A stretch of DNA of 5,172 bases from Pyrinomonadaceae bacterium (lineage in GTDB: Bacteria > Acidobacteriota > Blastocatellia > Pyrinomonadales > Pyrinomonadaceae). Positions 1 to 5,172 of this stretch are shown here, in pieces (within the stretch, counting starts at the first letter, position 1; every line of letters begins with the position of its first letter). The stretch lies in assembly GCA_025929655.1 (NCBI GenBank), contig JAICPV010000209.1, positions 1-5,172 of the forward strand. Reading direction: 5' to 3'. Under the pieces are notes generated by a model, which made no database searches, was not told where the DNA came from, and worked only from the letters and a program-made list of their open reading frames with translations. The translations under genes were made by a program, and so were the position numbers.

Positions 1-1315
1 CCCCGTCGTAATCCGCAGGCGCGATCTTGTCCGTCGCCACACCCCACGGCTGCACGTACATGCTCGCACTCTCCGTCAACGCCAGATACCACGTCCCATC
101 ACTCGGCCGAAAGACGGAGAAATCACTCTTTGCGTCACCGTCGTAGTCGAATCGCGTCCGGTCCGAGATCATGAAGAAATGATTGTATTCCTGTCCGTTG
201 AAAACGGCCCTCACTCTCCATTGGCCCTGCATGGTCGAAGCGTCTGTATTGAAAGTCCAATACCAATATGACGCGTTGTACGTGCTTGGGCTGTTGTGTG
301 ACCAATTATTGCTAACGACGCCGTCAGGGCGAAACAGAGTGTACTGGGTTTGCTGGCCGATTTGCTGATCGCGAAAATAACCCGCGACAATAAAGGATTG
401 GCCCGGCCTGAAATAATTACGATCGTTGACAGCTTCAGTGGTCGAAGGGCATTGCGGAAATCCGGGCGGGGCTGAATGCGTCATCAATCTGTTCATACGG
501 GTGTTCCGGTATGGCTCCTGCGCTTCCCACCATGATACGGCGTTCATAGAATTGCACGCGCCCTGATATGGTTCCACCAATTGATTCGACGAATTGTAGA
601 TCTCGAAATGCAGGTGCGGCCCTGTCGAATTGCCCGAACTTCCCACAACTCCCAATACCTCGCCGGCAGCGACAGTCGCACCGACAGGTTTAGAGATCGT
701 GGAACCGTTTTTCATATGTCCGTACCAGGCCACTGAACCGTCGGCGTGTTGAATGTAGACGGCGTTCCAGTTGGAGCCGTTGAATGCGCAGCTGCGGTCG
801 TTATTTCCGTCCGACTTGAAAACAATGGTTCCAGGCGCCGCTGCGACGATCATCACCTCGCTGTTGTCCATCTTTCTCCAGCCGAACGGCCAGGTAAAGA
901 TATCGATCCCCCTATGGTTGTATCCCGAATTCTGATCGTAAGTTCGGGTTCCACAGTTGTAGTCGAGCAATTGATTGGGGAAAGCCGGGTTCTGATCCAC
1001 GTAGTTTGAAATGCCTTCGACACCGAAGTCGGGTATCCCGGCGGCCTTCGCGAGCGGCCATTTGAACAGCGTCACTTGCGGCGTAACGGCCTGCAAAATG
1101 CCCTCGCTCTCGAGCCGCGATCTATTCTTATTGATATTGGCCCAGATCGCTTCACGCTGCGAATCGGAGATCGCATCGGAGGGTAGCGGCGCTGTCCCGC
1201 CGCCATCCGGCTGGTCTGTACTAAAACTTACCTGGCCGAACGATAATGCTGCGGACAAAAGAAAAATCAGGCCGGCAATAAGAACCTTTCGCCAAACAGA
1301 ATAACGGGACACCAT
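1..1315 (-). CDS. Secreted M23 (LytM-type) metallopeptidase with Ig-like and VCBS repeat domains, 3' truncated
   Basis: Translation from ATG at 1315 gives 438 residues before the left edge cuts the gene; there is no stop in the window. Residues 1-27 look like a Sec signal peptide (RK near residue 9, hydrophobic core LIAGLIFLLSAAL, probable cleavage SFG|Q). Residues 28 to about 80 are a polar Ser/Asp/Pro-rich stretch. The M23 fold covers about 85-250 with the zinc and catalytic set visible: H134-RGI-D138 (HxxxD), H190 in QHAD, H200 in YGH, and H234-L-H236 (HxH). This family cleaves peptide cross-bridges or stems of peptidoglycan; with all ligands present it should be active rather than an EnvC-like degenerate. 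Residues about 290-384 (YFRPGQSFIVAGYF onward) form a beta-rich, Ig-like module. From residue 389 an FG-GAP/VCBS repeat begins (DYDGDAKSD, then a second DYDG at the edge). Four cysteines (121, 176, 254, 289) could form exported disulfides. TGA lies immediately upstream in frame, fixing the start. It is downstream of the MreB-like gene on the same strand. Confidence 0.93.
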   Translation of the reverse strand, partial: MVSRYSVWRKVLIAGLIFLLSAALSFGQVSFSTDQPDGGGTAPLPSDAISDSQREAIWANINKNRSRLESEGILQAVTPQVTLFKWPLAKAAGIPDFGVEGISNYVDQNPAFPNQLLDYNCGTRTYDQNSGYNHRGIDIFTWPFGWRKMDNSEVMIVAAAPGTIVFKSDGNNDRSCAFNGSNWNAVYIQHADGSVAWYGHMKNGSTISKPVGATVAAGEVLGVVGSSGNSTGPHLHFEIYNSSNQLVEPYQGACNSMNAVSWWEAQEPYRNTRMNRLMTHSAPPGFPQCPSTTEAVNDRNYFRPGQSFIVAGYFRDQQIGQQTQYTLFRPDGVVSNNWSHNSPSTYNASYWYWTFNTDASTMQGQWRVRAVFNGQEYNHFFMISDRTRFDYDGDAKSDFSVFRPSDGTWYLALTESASMYVQPWGVATDKIAPADYDG

Positions 1316-1503
1316 TCAATAAACCTCCAAAAAAACGTGACGCCTACACAGAATGCCGCGCTCAGCGAGAGTTTTCGCTATAGTCAAACCGGCGCTTTAA
1401 AATGGCATGGAAAGTGAACCAACTGCGAACCTGGGGCTCACGCTGCGAGTGTAAACCAGAATCGTTCAGGCCGGAAGCCAGGTACGAGAGGCTCGAACAA
1501 GAA
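1316..1503 (-). other. Intergenic region between the MreB-like gene and the M23 gene
   Basis: This 188-bp stretch has no supported gene. On either strand it can form a small hairpin: AGCGA (1364-1368) and TCGCT (1375-1379) with a 6-nt loop, within the presumed leader of the M23 gene. A TTGACT (minus strand, 1387-1382) resembles a -35 box, but no acceptable -10 follows at 16-18 nt, so I do not call a promoter. I saw no hairpin plus U-tract that would terminate the MreB-like transcript, so read-through into the M23 gene is possible. Confidence 0.4.
1324..1328 (-). promoter_or_regulatory. Shine-Dalgarno GGAGG of the M23 peptidase gene
   Basis: The minus strand reads a run of seven T, then GGAGG, then 8 nt to the ATG at 1315. 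This is a near-ideal ribosome binding site and, with the in-frame TGA directly before the ATG, decides the start. The preceding U-tract is the sort of unstructured leader that favours ribosome loading. The other two minus-strand genes lack anything comparable. Confidence 0.85.
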
Positions 1504-2577
1504 TCAGGCTTCAAACGGAAGATCGGCGTTTTGGAGGACGTGGAGTTCGTTGCTGGTTACGCGTTCGAGGAGTTTGGGGTCATCGAACATTTTCAGAAGT
1601 CCGTTGACAGTGGCATAGCGCGGTTCGTCGGCGAGGGCGACCGCGAGGTTGATATACGAGCGCATGTACTGGTCAATGCCGTCGAGCAGTGCCCCGCCGC
1701 CCGTAAGGATCACGCCGCGGTCATAGACGTCGGCGGCGACCTCCGGGCGCAACTCGGTAAGAGTATCTTTCACAAGCTCGGCGATCCGGCGAACGACGGC
1801 TTCGACGATGGGGTACAGTTCGCCGGTGGTCACCTCGACCGCCGACGGGCTGCCGGTTTGTACGTCCCGGCCGCGGACCTCGGTGGTCCTTGAGATATCG
1901 TCCGGGAGGAATGTCGACGCGAAGTCCGTCTTGAGCGATTCGGTGGTTTCCTCGCCGACCTGCAATCCGCGATGTCGCCGCAGGTGCGTTGCCAGAACCT
2001 CGTTGATCGCGTTGCTGCCGTAGCGTTCGGACGTGGAATGTACGATCGAGCCTTTTGCGACGATCGCGACATTGGTCGTTCCGGCTCCGATATCGACGAT
2101 CGCCGAGGCACGCTTGTCAGTCGGAAGTACGCCGACGCCGAAGGCCGCGGCGAGCCCCTCTTCCATCATGAAAACGCGGCCGATGCCGGCTTCGTCCGCG
2201 GCGTTCATCAACGCCCGCTGTTCGACGTGTGTGACGTCCGAAACCATGCTCATCACAGCCTGCAGGGAAATATTCGAGCCGCCCGTCTTCGCCTTTCTTA
2301 CGAAATGCGCAAGCATCTTTTTCGTCCGCTCGAAATCGGCGACCACGCCGCCGATCATCGGAGCTTTGACGACGATATCGCGGCCTTCGCGGCCCGTCAT
2401 GTCCGCCGCTTCCTGGCCGAAGGCGACGATCTCTTCGGTCAGCTCATTTATAGCCACGAGCGAGGGCTCATCCAGCACGACTCCGCGCCCCTTGACGGCG
2501 ATTATCGTGTTCGCCGTGCCGAGGTCGACAGCCATGGAATCGGTAACGAGCTTCTTTAACGAAGAGATCTTTAGCAT
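1504..2577 (-). CDS. mreB: MreB-family actin-like cell-shape protein (divergent paralogue)
   Basis: The 357-residue product has the actin/Hsp70 ATPase fold of MreB, which polymerises under the inner membrane and guides the wall elongation complex. Visible motifs: phosphate-1 DLGTANT at 18-24 and VKGRGVVLDEPSLVAI just after; GGVVADF at 76-82; MEEGLAAAFG at 138-147, keeping the Glu equivalent to the catalytic site; phosphate-2 DIGAGTTNVAI at 162-172; GEETTESLK at 198-206; EVRGRD near 233; and the adenosine motif LTGGGALLDG at 291-300. The N-terminus (MLKISSLKKLVTDS) aligns with E. coli MLKKFRGMFSND, a possible membrane anchor, which supports this start over Met15. It departs from canonical MreB at several positions: EEP becomes EEG, DIGGGTTE becomes DIGAGTTN, GGD after phosphate-2 becomes YGS, and the VPVG strand becomes MVSD. 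The C-terminus has a polar tail after the usual end, making it a little longer than the usual 335-347 residues. There is no mreC or mreD beside it. It is probably a second MreB rather than the main one; the symbol is at family level. Confidence 0.9.
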   Translation of the reverse strand: MLKISSLKKLVTDSMAVDLGTANTIIAVKGRGVVLDEPSLVAINELTEEIVAFGQEAADMTGREGRDIVVKAPMIGGVVADFERTKKMLAHFVRKAKTGGSNISLQAVMSMVSDVTHVEQRALMNAADEAGIGRVFMMEEGLAAAFGVGVLPTDKRASAIVDIGAGTTNVAIVAKGSIVHSTSERYGSNAINEVLATHLRRHRGLQVGEETTESLKTDFASTFLPDDISRTTEVRGRDVQTGSPSAVEVTTGELYPIVEAVVRRIAELVKDTLTELRPEVAADVYDRGVILTGGGALLDGIDQYMRSYINLAVALADEPRYATVNGLLKMFDDPKLLERVTSNELHVLQNADLPFEA

Positions 2578-2586
2578 AGAAATCGA

Positions 2587-2611
2587 TTCGATTATATGCC
2601 TTATTATCGAA
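2587..2611. promoter_or_regulatory. 25-bp inverted repeat over the MreB-like gene's -10 (candidate operator)
   Basis: On the plus strand the left arm is TTCGATTATA (2587-2596) and the right arm TATTATCGAA (2602-2611), with a 5-nt centre. Nine of ten arm positions are complementary. The left arm contains the complement of TATAAT, so a dimeric repressor bound here would cover the -10 box. The same symmetry could instead fold in RNA reading through from the cyclase gene, but it is AT-rich and lacks a following U-tract, so it is a poor terminator. No binding factor can be named from the sequence. Confidence 0.45.
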
Positions 2612-2620
2612 CCCCTGCAA
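2591..2620 (-). promoter_or_regulatory. Candidate sigma70-type promoter of the MreB-like gene
   Basis: On the minus strand a perfect TATAAT lies at 2596-2591, in the 72-bp gap upstream of the ATG at 2577. A weak -35, TTGCAG (three of six matches), lies 18 nt before it. Transcription would start about 2583-2585, leaving a leader of only some 6-8 nt. This fits the lack of any Shine-Dalgarno sequence before the ATG. Confidence 0.5.
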
Positions 2621-2649
2621 TGAATTTCCGATATATAAGAATAAGACGG

Positions 2650-4410
2650 TCAAGCCCAGCGAACTTCCAGGACATTTACCGGCTGGACCCGGTTTTTTAC
2701 GGTCAACGGCTCGCGTTCGGTGAAGGGAATGCGGTTGCCGCAAGCCTCGGCCGTGGCGTCGCTCATAAGGATCTGGCCGCCTCCGGCGTTTGACTGAAGC
2801 CGCGATGCGAGGTTTACGGTATCGCCGATAGCGGTGTACTCCGAGCGTTTGTCCGAACCGATATAACCGACCGTCGCTTCGCCGGTGTGCAGGCCGATGC
2901 CGATCGAAATTTCCGGCAATCCTTCGGCACGAAATTCGGGATTGAGTTCTCTCAATTTTTTCTGCATAGTGACCGCGGCTTTCACGGAGTTGAGGGCGTC
3001 CTCTTCCGTCGCGGTCGGTGCGCCGAAAAGCGCCATCAATCCGTCACCTATGTATTTGTCGAGCGTGCCGCCGTTGGCAAAGATGATATCGGTCATCGCC
3101 GAGAAGTACTTGTTCAGCAATCCGACCACCTTCTCCGGATTCTCTTTTTCCGAGATCGAAGTGAAGCCGCGTATATCCGCAAAAAGAACGGTTATCTTTT
3201 GATTCACGCCGCCGAGCCGGAAAGAACCCGGATTATCCAAAAGCTGCTTAACAACATACTCCGGCATGAAGCGGCTGTAGTTTGCCCGCGCAACCTCTTC
3301 TCTCGCGAGCCGTTTGTGAGCCTTAACCGTTTCAACCGTGATCGCCGTCTGCGCAGCCACGGCGCTGATCAGCTCGAGATGATCGGGCGAAAACGCCGAG
3401 AACGGGTCGAGCCTGTCGGCGTAGATAACGCCGTGGACATTGGATTCGGTGATCAGCGGGGCGCAGATCGTCGAGCGGACGCCCTGCGAAACGATCGACT
3501 GGGCACCGAGGAACTGTGCGTCCGTGGTTGCATCCTGCGACAGAAGCGCTATCTTCTCACGCATCACTTTCTGCGTGATGGTGCGGCTGACGGTCAGGCT
3601 TGAGGTCAATTGCTCGATCTTTTCGTCACGTGTCTTCACGCTTACGGGGTTGAGGCTGTAATCAAGAATGCGTCCGTCGACCGTTTCGTCAGCCAGCAAA
3701 GCGACTACCCGGTCCGCCGGCGAACCGCGAAAGATGAGATCGGTCGCCTTGTCGAATATTTCCTTTTGGTCGAAAACCGTTCGAAGTGTGCGGCTCATTT
3801 CATAAAGCAGCTCGAGCGATTTCGCCTTACGGCGCAAGTCCTTGATCTCTTCCGGCGAGGCGGTCGCCGACTCCATCGATGTGTGCGACTGCTTGCCGAT
3901 GATCTCGCTGGCCGAAAGCTTCATTTGGGTCTGGCCGAGCGGATTGTCGTCGAAATCGAGCCCTTTGGGAGCCGCCGCAAATGCTTGCTCGCTTCGCGCC
4001 GGAGCTGCAACGGCGGGGGCCGCCGACCGCGGCTGAGTGATCGGCGGAATACTGATGTGGATATCCTGCTTCGGCAGGCTTACACGCGTCGCGGCCTGTT
4101 GAACGAACTCGAGGCGGCTCTCGCCGATCAGAATAACGTCGCCCTTCTCGAGCGGCTTTTCAAGCATCGGAGCGCCGTTCACGAAAACGTGGTTGACGCT
4201 GCGCTTGAGCACGCCGTCTTCGATCGAGCCGTCGACGATGTTGAACGTGCTGCCAGTGGATGTGATATGCGCATGGCGTCGCGAGACACGGCGGTCGTTC
4301 AGGACGATATCGTTTTCCTTTGCCCGGCCAATGGAAAACATCGCACCGGGTACAAGTTGTTTCTCCCAGGTGCGGCCGTCCGGTTCAGTGATACGTAAAA
4401 CTGCGCTCAT
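2650..4410 (-). CDS. FHA-GAF-class III adenylate cyclase
   Basis: This 586-residue soluble signalling protein makes a cyclic nucleotide, most likely cAMP from ATP. An FHA domain (about 1-105) shows the phosphothreonine-binding set: G28-R29, S43-R-R-H46 and N78-G79. A low-complexity Ala/Pro linker (about 112-190) follows, then a GAF sensor domain (about 200-370) introduced by a helix (LRRKAKSLELLYEMSRTL). After a short helical transducer (RFMPEYVVKQLLDNP, 390-404) comes the cyclase catalytic domain (about 405-586). All six class III catalytic positions are present: metal aspartates D412 (FADIRGFT) and D456 (IGDG), the base-selecting pair K452 and T526 (EYTAIGD), and N533 and R537 (VNLASR). A Lys/Thr pair favours adenine over guanine. 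No membrane segments are seen. A TGA four codons upstream limits the start to this ATG, which lacks a Shine-Dalgarno sequence. FHA input suggests control by a Ser/Thr kinase; the GAF ligand is unknown. The MreB-like gene follows after 72 bp. Confidence 0.95.
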   Translation of the reverse strand: MSAVLRITEPDGRTWEKQLVPGAMFSIGRAKENDIVLNDRRVSRRHAHITSTGSTFNIVDGSIEDGVLKRSVNHVFVNGAPMLEKPLEKGDVILIGESRLEFVQQAATRVSLPKQDIHISIPPITQPRSAAPAVAAPARSEQAFAAAPKGLDFDDNPLGQTQMKLSASEIIGKQSHTSMESATASPEEIKDLRRKAKSLELLYEMSRTLRTVFDQKEIFDKATDLIFRGSPADRVVALLADETVDGRILDYSLNPVSVKTRDEKIEQLTSSLTVSRTITQKVMREKIALLSQDATTDAQFLGAQSIVSQGVRSTICAPLITESNVHGVIYADRLDPFSAFSPDHLELISAVAAQTAITVETVKAHKRLAREEVARANYSRFMPEYVVKQLLDNPGSFRLGGVNQKITVLFADIRGFTSISEKENPEKVVGLLNKYFSAMTDIIFANGGTLDKYIGDGLMALFGAPTATEEDALNSVKAAVTMQKKLRELNPEFRAEGLPEISIGIGLHTGEATVGYIGSDKRSEYTAIGDTVNLASRLQSNAGGGQILMSDATAEACGNRIPFTEREPLTVKNRVQPVNVLEVRWA

Positions 4411-4422
4411 TCGTGTGAATCA

Positions 4423-4452
4423 ATTGTAAATGGTAAAACTCAAATGGTAAAT
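4423..4452 (-). promoter_or_regulatory. Candidate promoter of the cyclase gene
   Basis: On the minus strand TACAAT (five of six matches to TATAAT) lies at 4428-4423, with 12 nt between it and the ATG at 4410. TTTACC, four of six matches to a -35, lies 18 nt upstream (4452-4447). The implied leader is about 5-7 nt and contains no Shine-Dalgarno sequence, the same layout as at the MreB-like gene. Confidence 0.4.
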
Positions 4453-4453
4453 T
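4424..4453 (+). promoter_or_regulatory. Weak candidate promoter of the desulfurase gene
   Basis: TTGTAA (4424-4429) and TAAATT (4448-4453) each match four of six consensus positions with an 18-bp spacer. This would start transcription about 10 nt before the GTG. The match is weak, and AT-rich sequence gives such hits easily. It overlaps the cyclase promoter on the other strand, so the two genes could compete for polymerase. Confidence 0.2.
4428..4451. repeat. Two 10-bp direct repeats in the divergent promoter region
   Basis: AAATGGTAAA occurs at 4428-4437 and again at 4442-4451, identical and 14 bp apart start to start. The pair lies in the 59-bp gap between the cyclase and desulfurase genes and overlaps the candidate promoter elements of both. 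It may be a regulator site or simply a short local duplication. Confidence 0.5.
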
Positions 4454-4458
4454 GGGGA
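4454..4458 (+). promoter_or_regulatory. Possible Shine-Dalgarno GGGGA before the desulfurase GTG
   Basis: GGGGA lies 11 nt before the GTG at 4470, slightly long spacing and only a partial anti-SD match. It still favours the GTG over the alternative in-frame TTG at 4452, which would add a six-residue extension that the family does not normally have. Confidence 0.35.
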
Positions 4459-4469
4459 CGAATTACCTA

Positions 4470-5172
4470 GTGATCTATCTCGACAATAACGCTACGACGC
4501 CGGTGGTCAGGGAAGTTTTCGACGCTATGCGGCCGTTTTTGGATGCTAGTTTCGGCAATCCGTCATCAGTACACGCGGCGGGCAGCGAGCCGAAAAAGGC
4601 TGTGGAATCGGCACGGGAAAGCGTCGCCGAGCTCCTCGGTGCCGCCTCGCCGGAGGAGATCGTGTTCACTTCCGGCGGGACCGAAAGCGACAATTGGGCC
4701 ATCCTTGGAGCACTGGAAGCGAATCCAACAAAGCGAAAGATTGTCACCACGCGGGTCGAACACGAAGCTGTCCGCAAGCTCTGCGAAAAGCTTGAATTGA
4801 AAGGCAACCCGGTCACTTGGCTCGATGTGGACGGCGAGGGTTCGCTGGATCTAGATCAAGTTCGCGATGCGATCACGCCGGACACCGCGATCGTTTCCGT
4901 GATGATGGCGAACAACGAGACCGGCGTTTTGTTCCCGGTTGCCGAGATCGCGGAAATCGTTAAAGAACGGAGCGACGCGATGTTTCACGTCGACGGCGTG
5001 AACGCTGCCGGAAAGGTCCCGATCGATCTGAAAAATACTTCTATCGATCTTTTTTCAATATCGGCTCATAAGTTTCATGCGCCCAAAGGCGTGGGTGCTC
5101 TGTTCATTCGCGACGGTCTGAATTTGCCGTCGATCCAGATCGGCGGCGGGCAGGAAAGAGGGAAGCGAGCAG
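4470..5172 (+). CDS. nifS: Cysteine desulfurase, NifS/IscS type, 3' truncated
   Basis: This is a fold-type I PLP enzyme that takes sulfur from L-cysteine for Fe-S clusters or other thio-cofactors. The GTG start gives (M)IYLDNNATTP, the usual family N-terminus. A TAA at 4434 closes the frame upstream, and the only other upstream candidate is a TTG. In the 234 residues visible: GNPSSVHAAG (29-38), the phosphate-binding SGGTESDN (68-75), the PLP-stacking H98 (EHEAV), NNETG (148-152), PLP-pyridine D175 (HVDGVNAAGK), the Schiff-base lysine K201 (SAHKFHAPKGVGALF), and GGGQERGKRA at the edge. The loop with the catalytic cysteine lies beyond the window. The HKFHAPKG form fits group I (NifS/IscS) rather than SufS. 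At residue 178 Asn stands where the family usually has Gln (DAVQ/DATQ). It is divergent from the cyclase gene, and no scaffold gene is in view, so the symbol is at family level. Confidence 0.94.
   Translation, partial: MIYLDNNATTPVVREVFDAMRPFLDASFGNPSSVHAAGSEPKKAVESARESVAELLGAASPEEIVFTSGGTESDNWAILGALEANPTKRKIVTTRVEHEAVRKLCEKLELKGNPVTWLDVDGEGSLDLDQVRDAITPDTAIVSVMMANNETGVLFPVAEIAEIVKERSDAMFHVDGVNAAGKVPIDLKNTSIDLFSISAHKFHAPKGVGALFIRDGLNLPSIQIGGGQERGKRA

Noticed and set aside
746..1304. Plus-strand frames of 87 and 97 codons opposite the M23 gene
   Set aside because: They are antisense to the catalytic M23 domain with all zinc ligands intact; no independent evidence of coding.
1402..1893. Plus-strand open frame of 163 codons reaching across the end of the MreB-like gene
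   Set aside because: Most of it is antisense to MreB coding sequence, it has no Shine-Dalgarno sequence and its product resembles nothing I recognise.
2587..2611. The dyad as an intrinsic terminator for the cyclase gene
   Set aside because: The stem is AT-rich with one mismatch and no U-tract follows on the minus strand.
2033..2623. Plus-strand open frames of about 195 codons opposite the MreB-like gene
   Set aside because: Two overlapping frames both look open only because the opposite strand is coding; neither shows motifs.
2887..3603. Plus-strand open frame of 238 codons opposite the cyclase
   Set aside because: It lies wholly antisense to well-conserved GAF and cyclase coding sequence; its translation is Arg/His/Asp-rich with no recognisable domain, as expected for a shadow frame in GC-rich DNA.
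4414..4429. CRP-like site (TGTGA half-site) near the cyclase promoter
   Set aside because: The left half is perfect but the right half, TGTAA, does not match TCACA; a single half-site is not enough to claim cAMP feedback.
4430..4470. Tiny plus-strand ORFs starting at the ATGs inside the AAATGGTAAA repeats
   Set aside because: They encode only six to eight codons, lack ribosome sites, and arise from the repeat sequence itself.

Overview
The window most likely comes from an Acidobacteriota chromosome, probably class Blastocatellia. This rests on the secreted M23 peptidase at the left edge, which runs into an Ig-like domain and then an FG-GAP/VCBS calcium repeat (DYDGDxxxD..VFRPSxGTWYL), a combination I associate with that group. 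Moderately GC-rich codon use in all four genes fits but does not prove it. The assignment is inference from family resemblance, not a database result.

There are four protein genes and no RNA genes, insertion sequences or CRISPR arrays. From right to left on the minus strand: an FHA-GAF-class III adenylate cyclase (4410 down to 2650), a divergent MreB-family actin homologue (2577 down to 1504), and a secreted M23 metallopeptidase (1315 down to the left edge, where it is cut). On the plus strand, divergent from the cyclase, a NifS/IscS-type cysteine desulfurase begins at a GTG (4470) and runs off the right edge before its catalytic cysteine loop. The two truncated edge genes are clear from direct translation. 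All other long reading frames are shadows of these four genes.

The three minus-strand genes suggest a signalling and cell-shape neighbourhood: a phosphothreonine-reading cyclase, a cytoskeletal ATPase and a peptidoglycan hydrolase-like enzyme. Gaps of 72 and 188 bp mean this need not be one operon. The 72-bp gap holds a perfect TATAAT, 13 nt before the mreB ATG, inside a 25-bp near-perfect dyad. The 59-bp divergent gap to the right holds TACAAT 12 nt before the cyclase ATG. Neither of these two genes has a visible Shine-Dalgarno sequence, so both may be read from nearly leaderless mRNAs. The M23 gene, by contrast, has a textbook GGAGG.

Points worth a second look are the cyclase/MreB-paralogue pairing, altered nucleotide-pocket residues in the MreB homologue, the dyad over its -10, the leaderless-like starts, a stop-free in-frame gap between cyclase and MreB, a 10-bp direct repeat in the divergent promoter, and a Gln-to-Asn change in the PLP pocket of the desulfurase. 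I saw no wholly new system; the closest candidate is the cyclase-MreB pairing.
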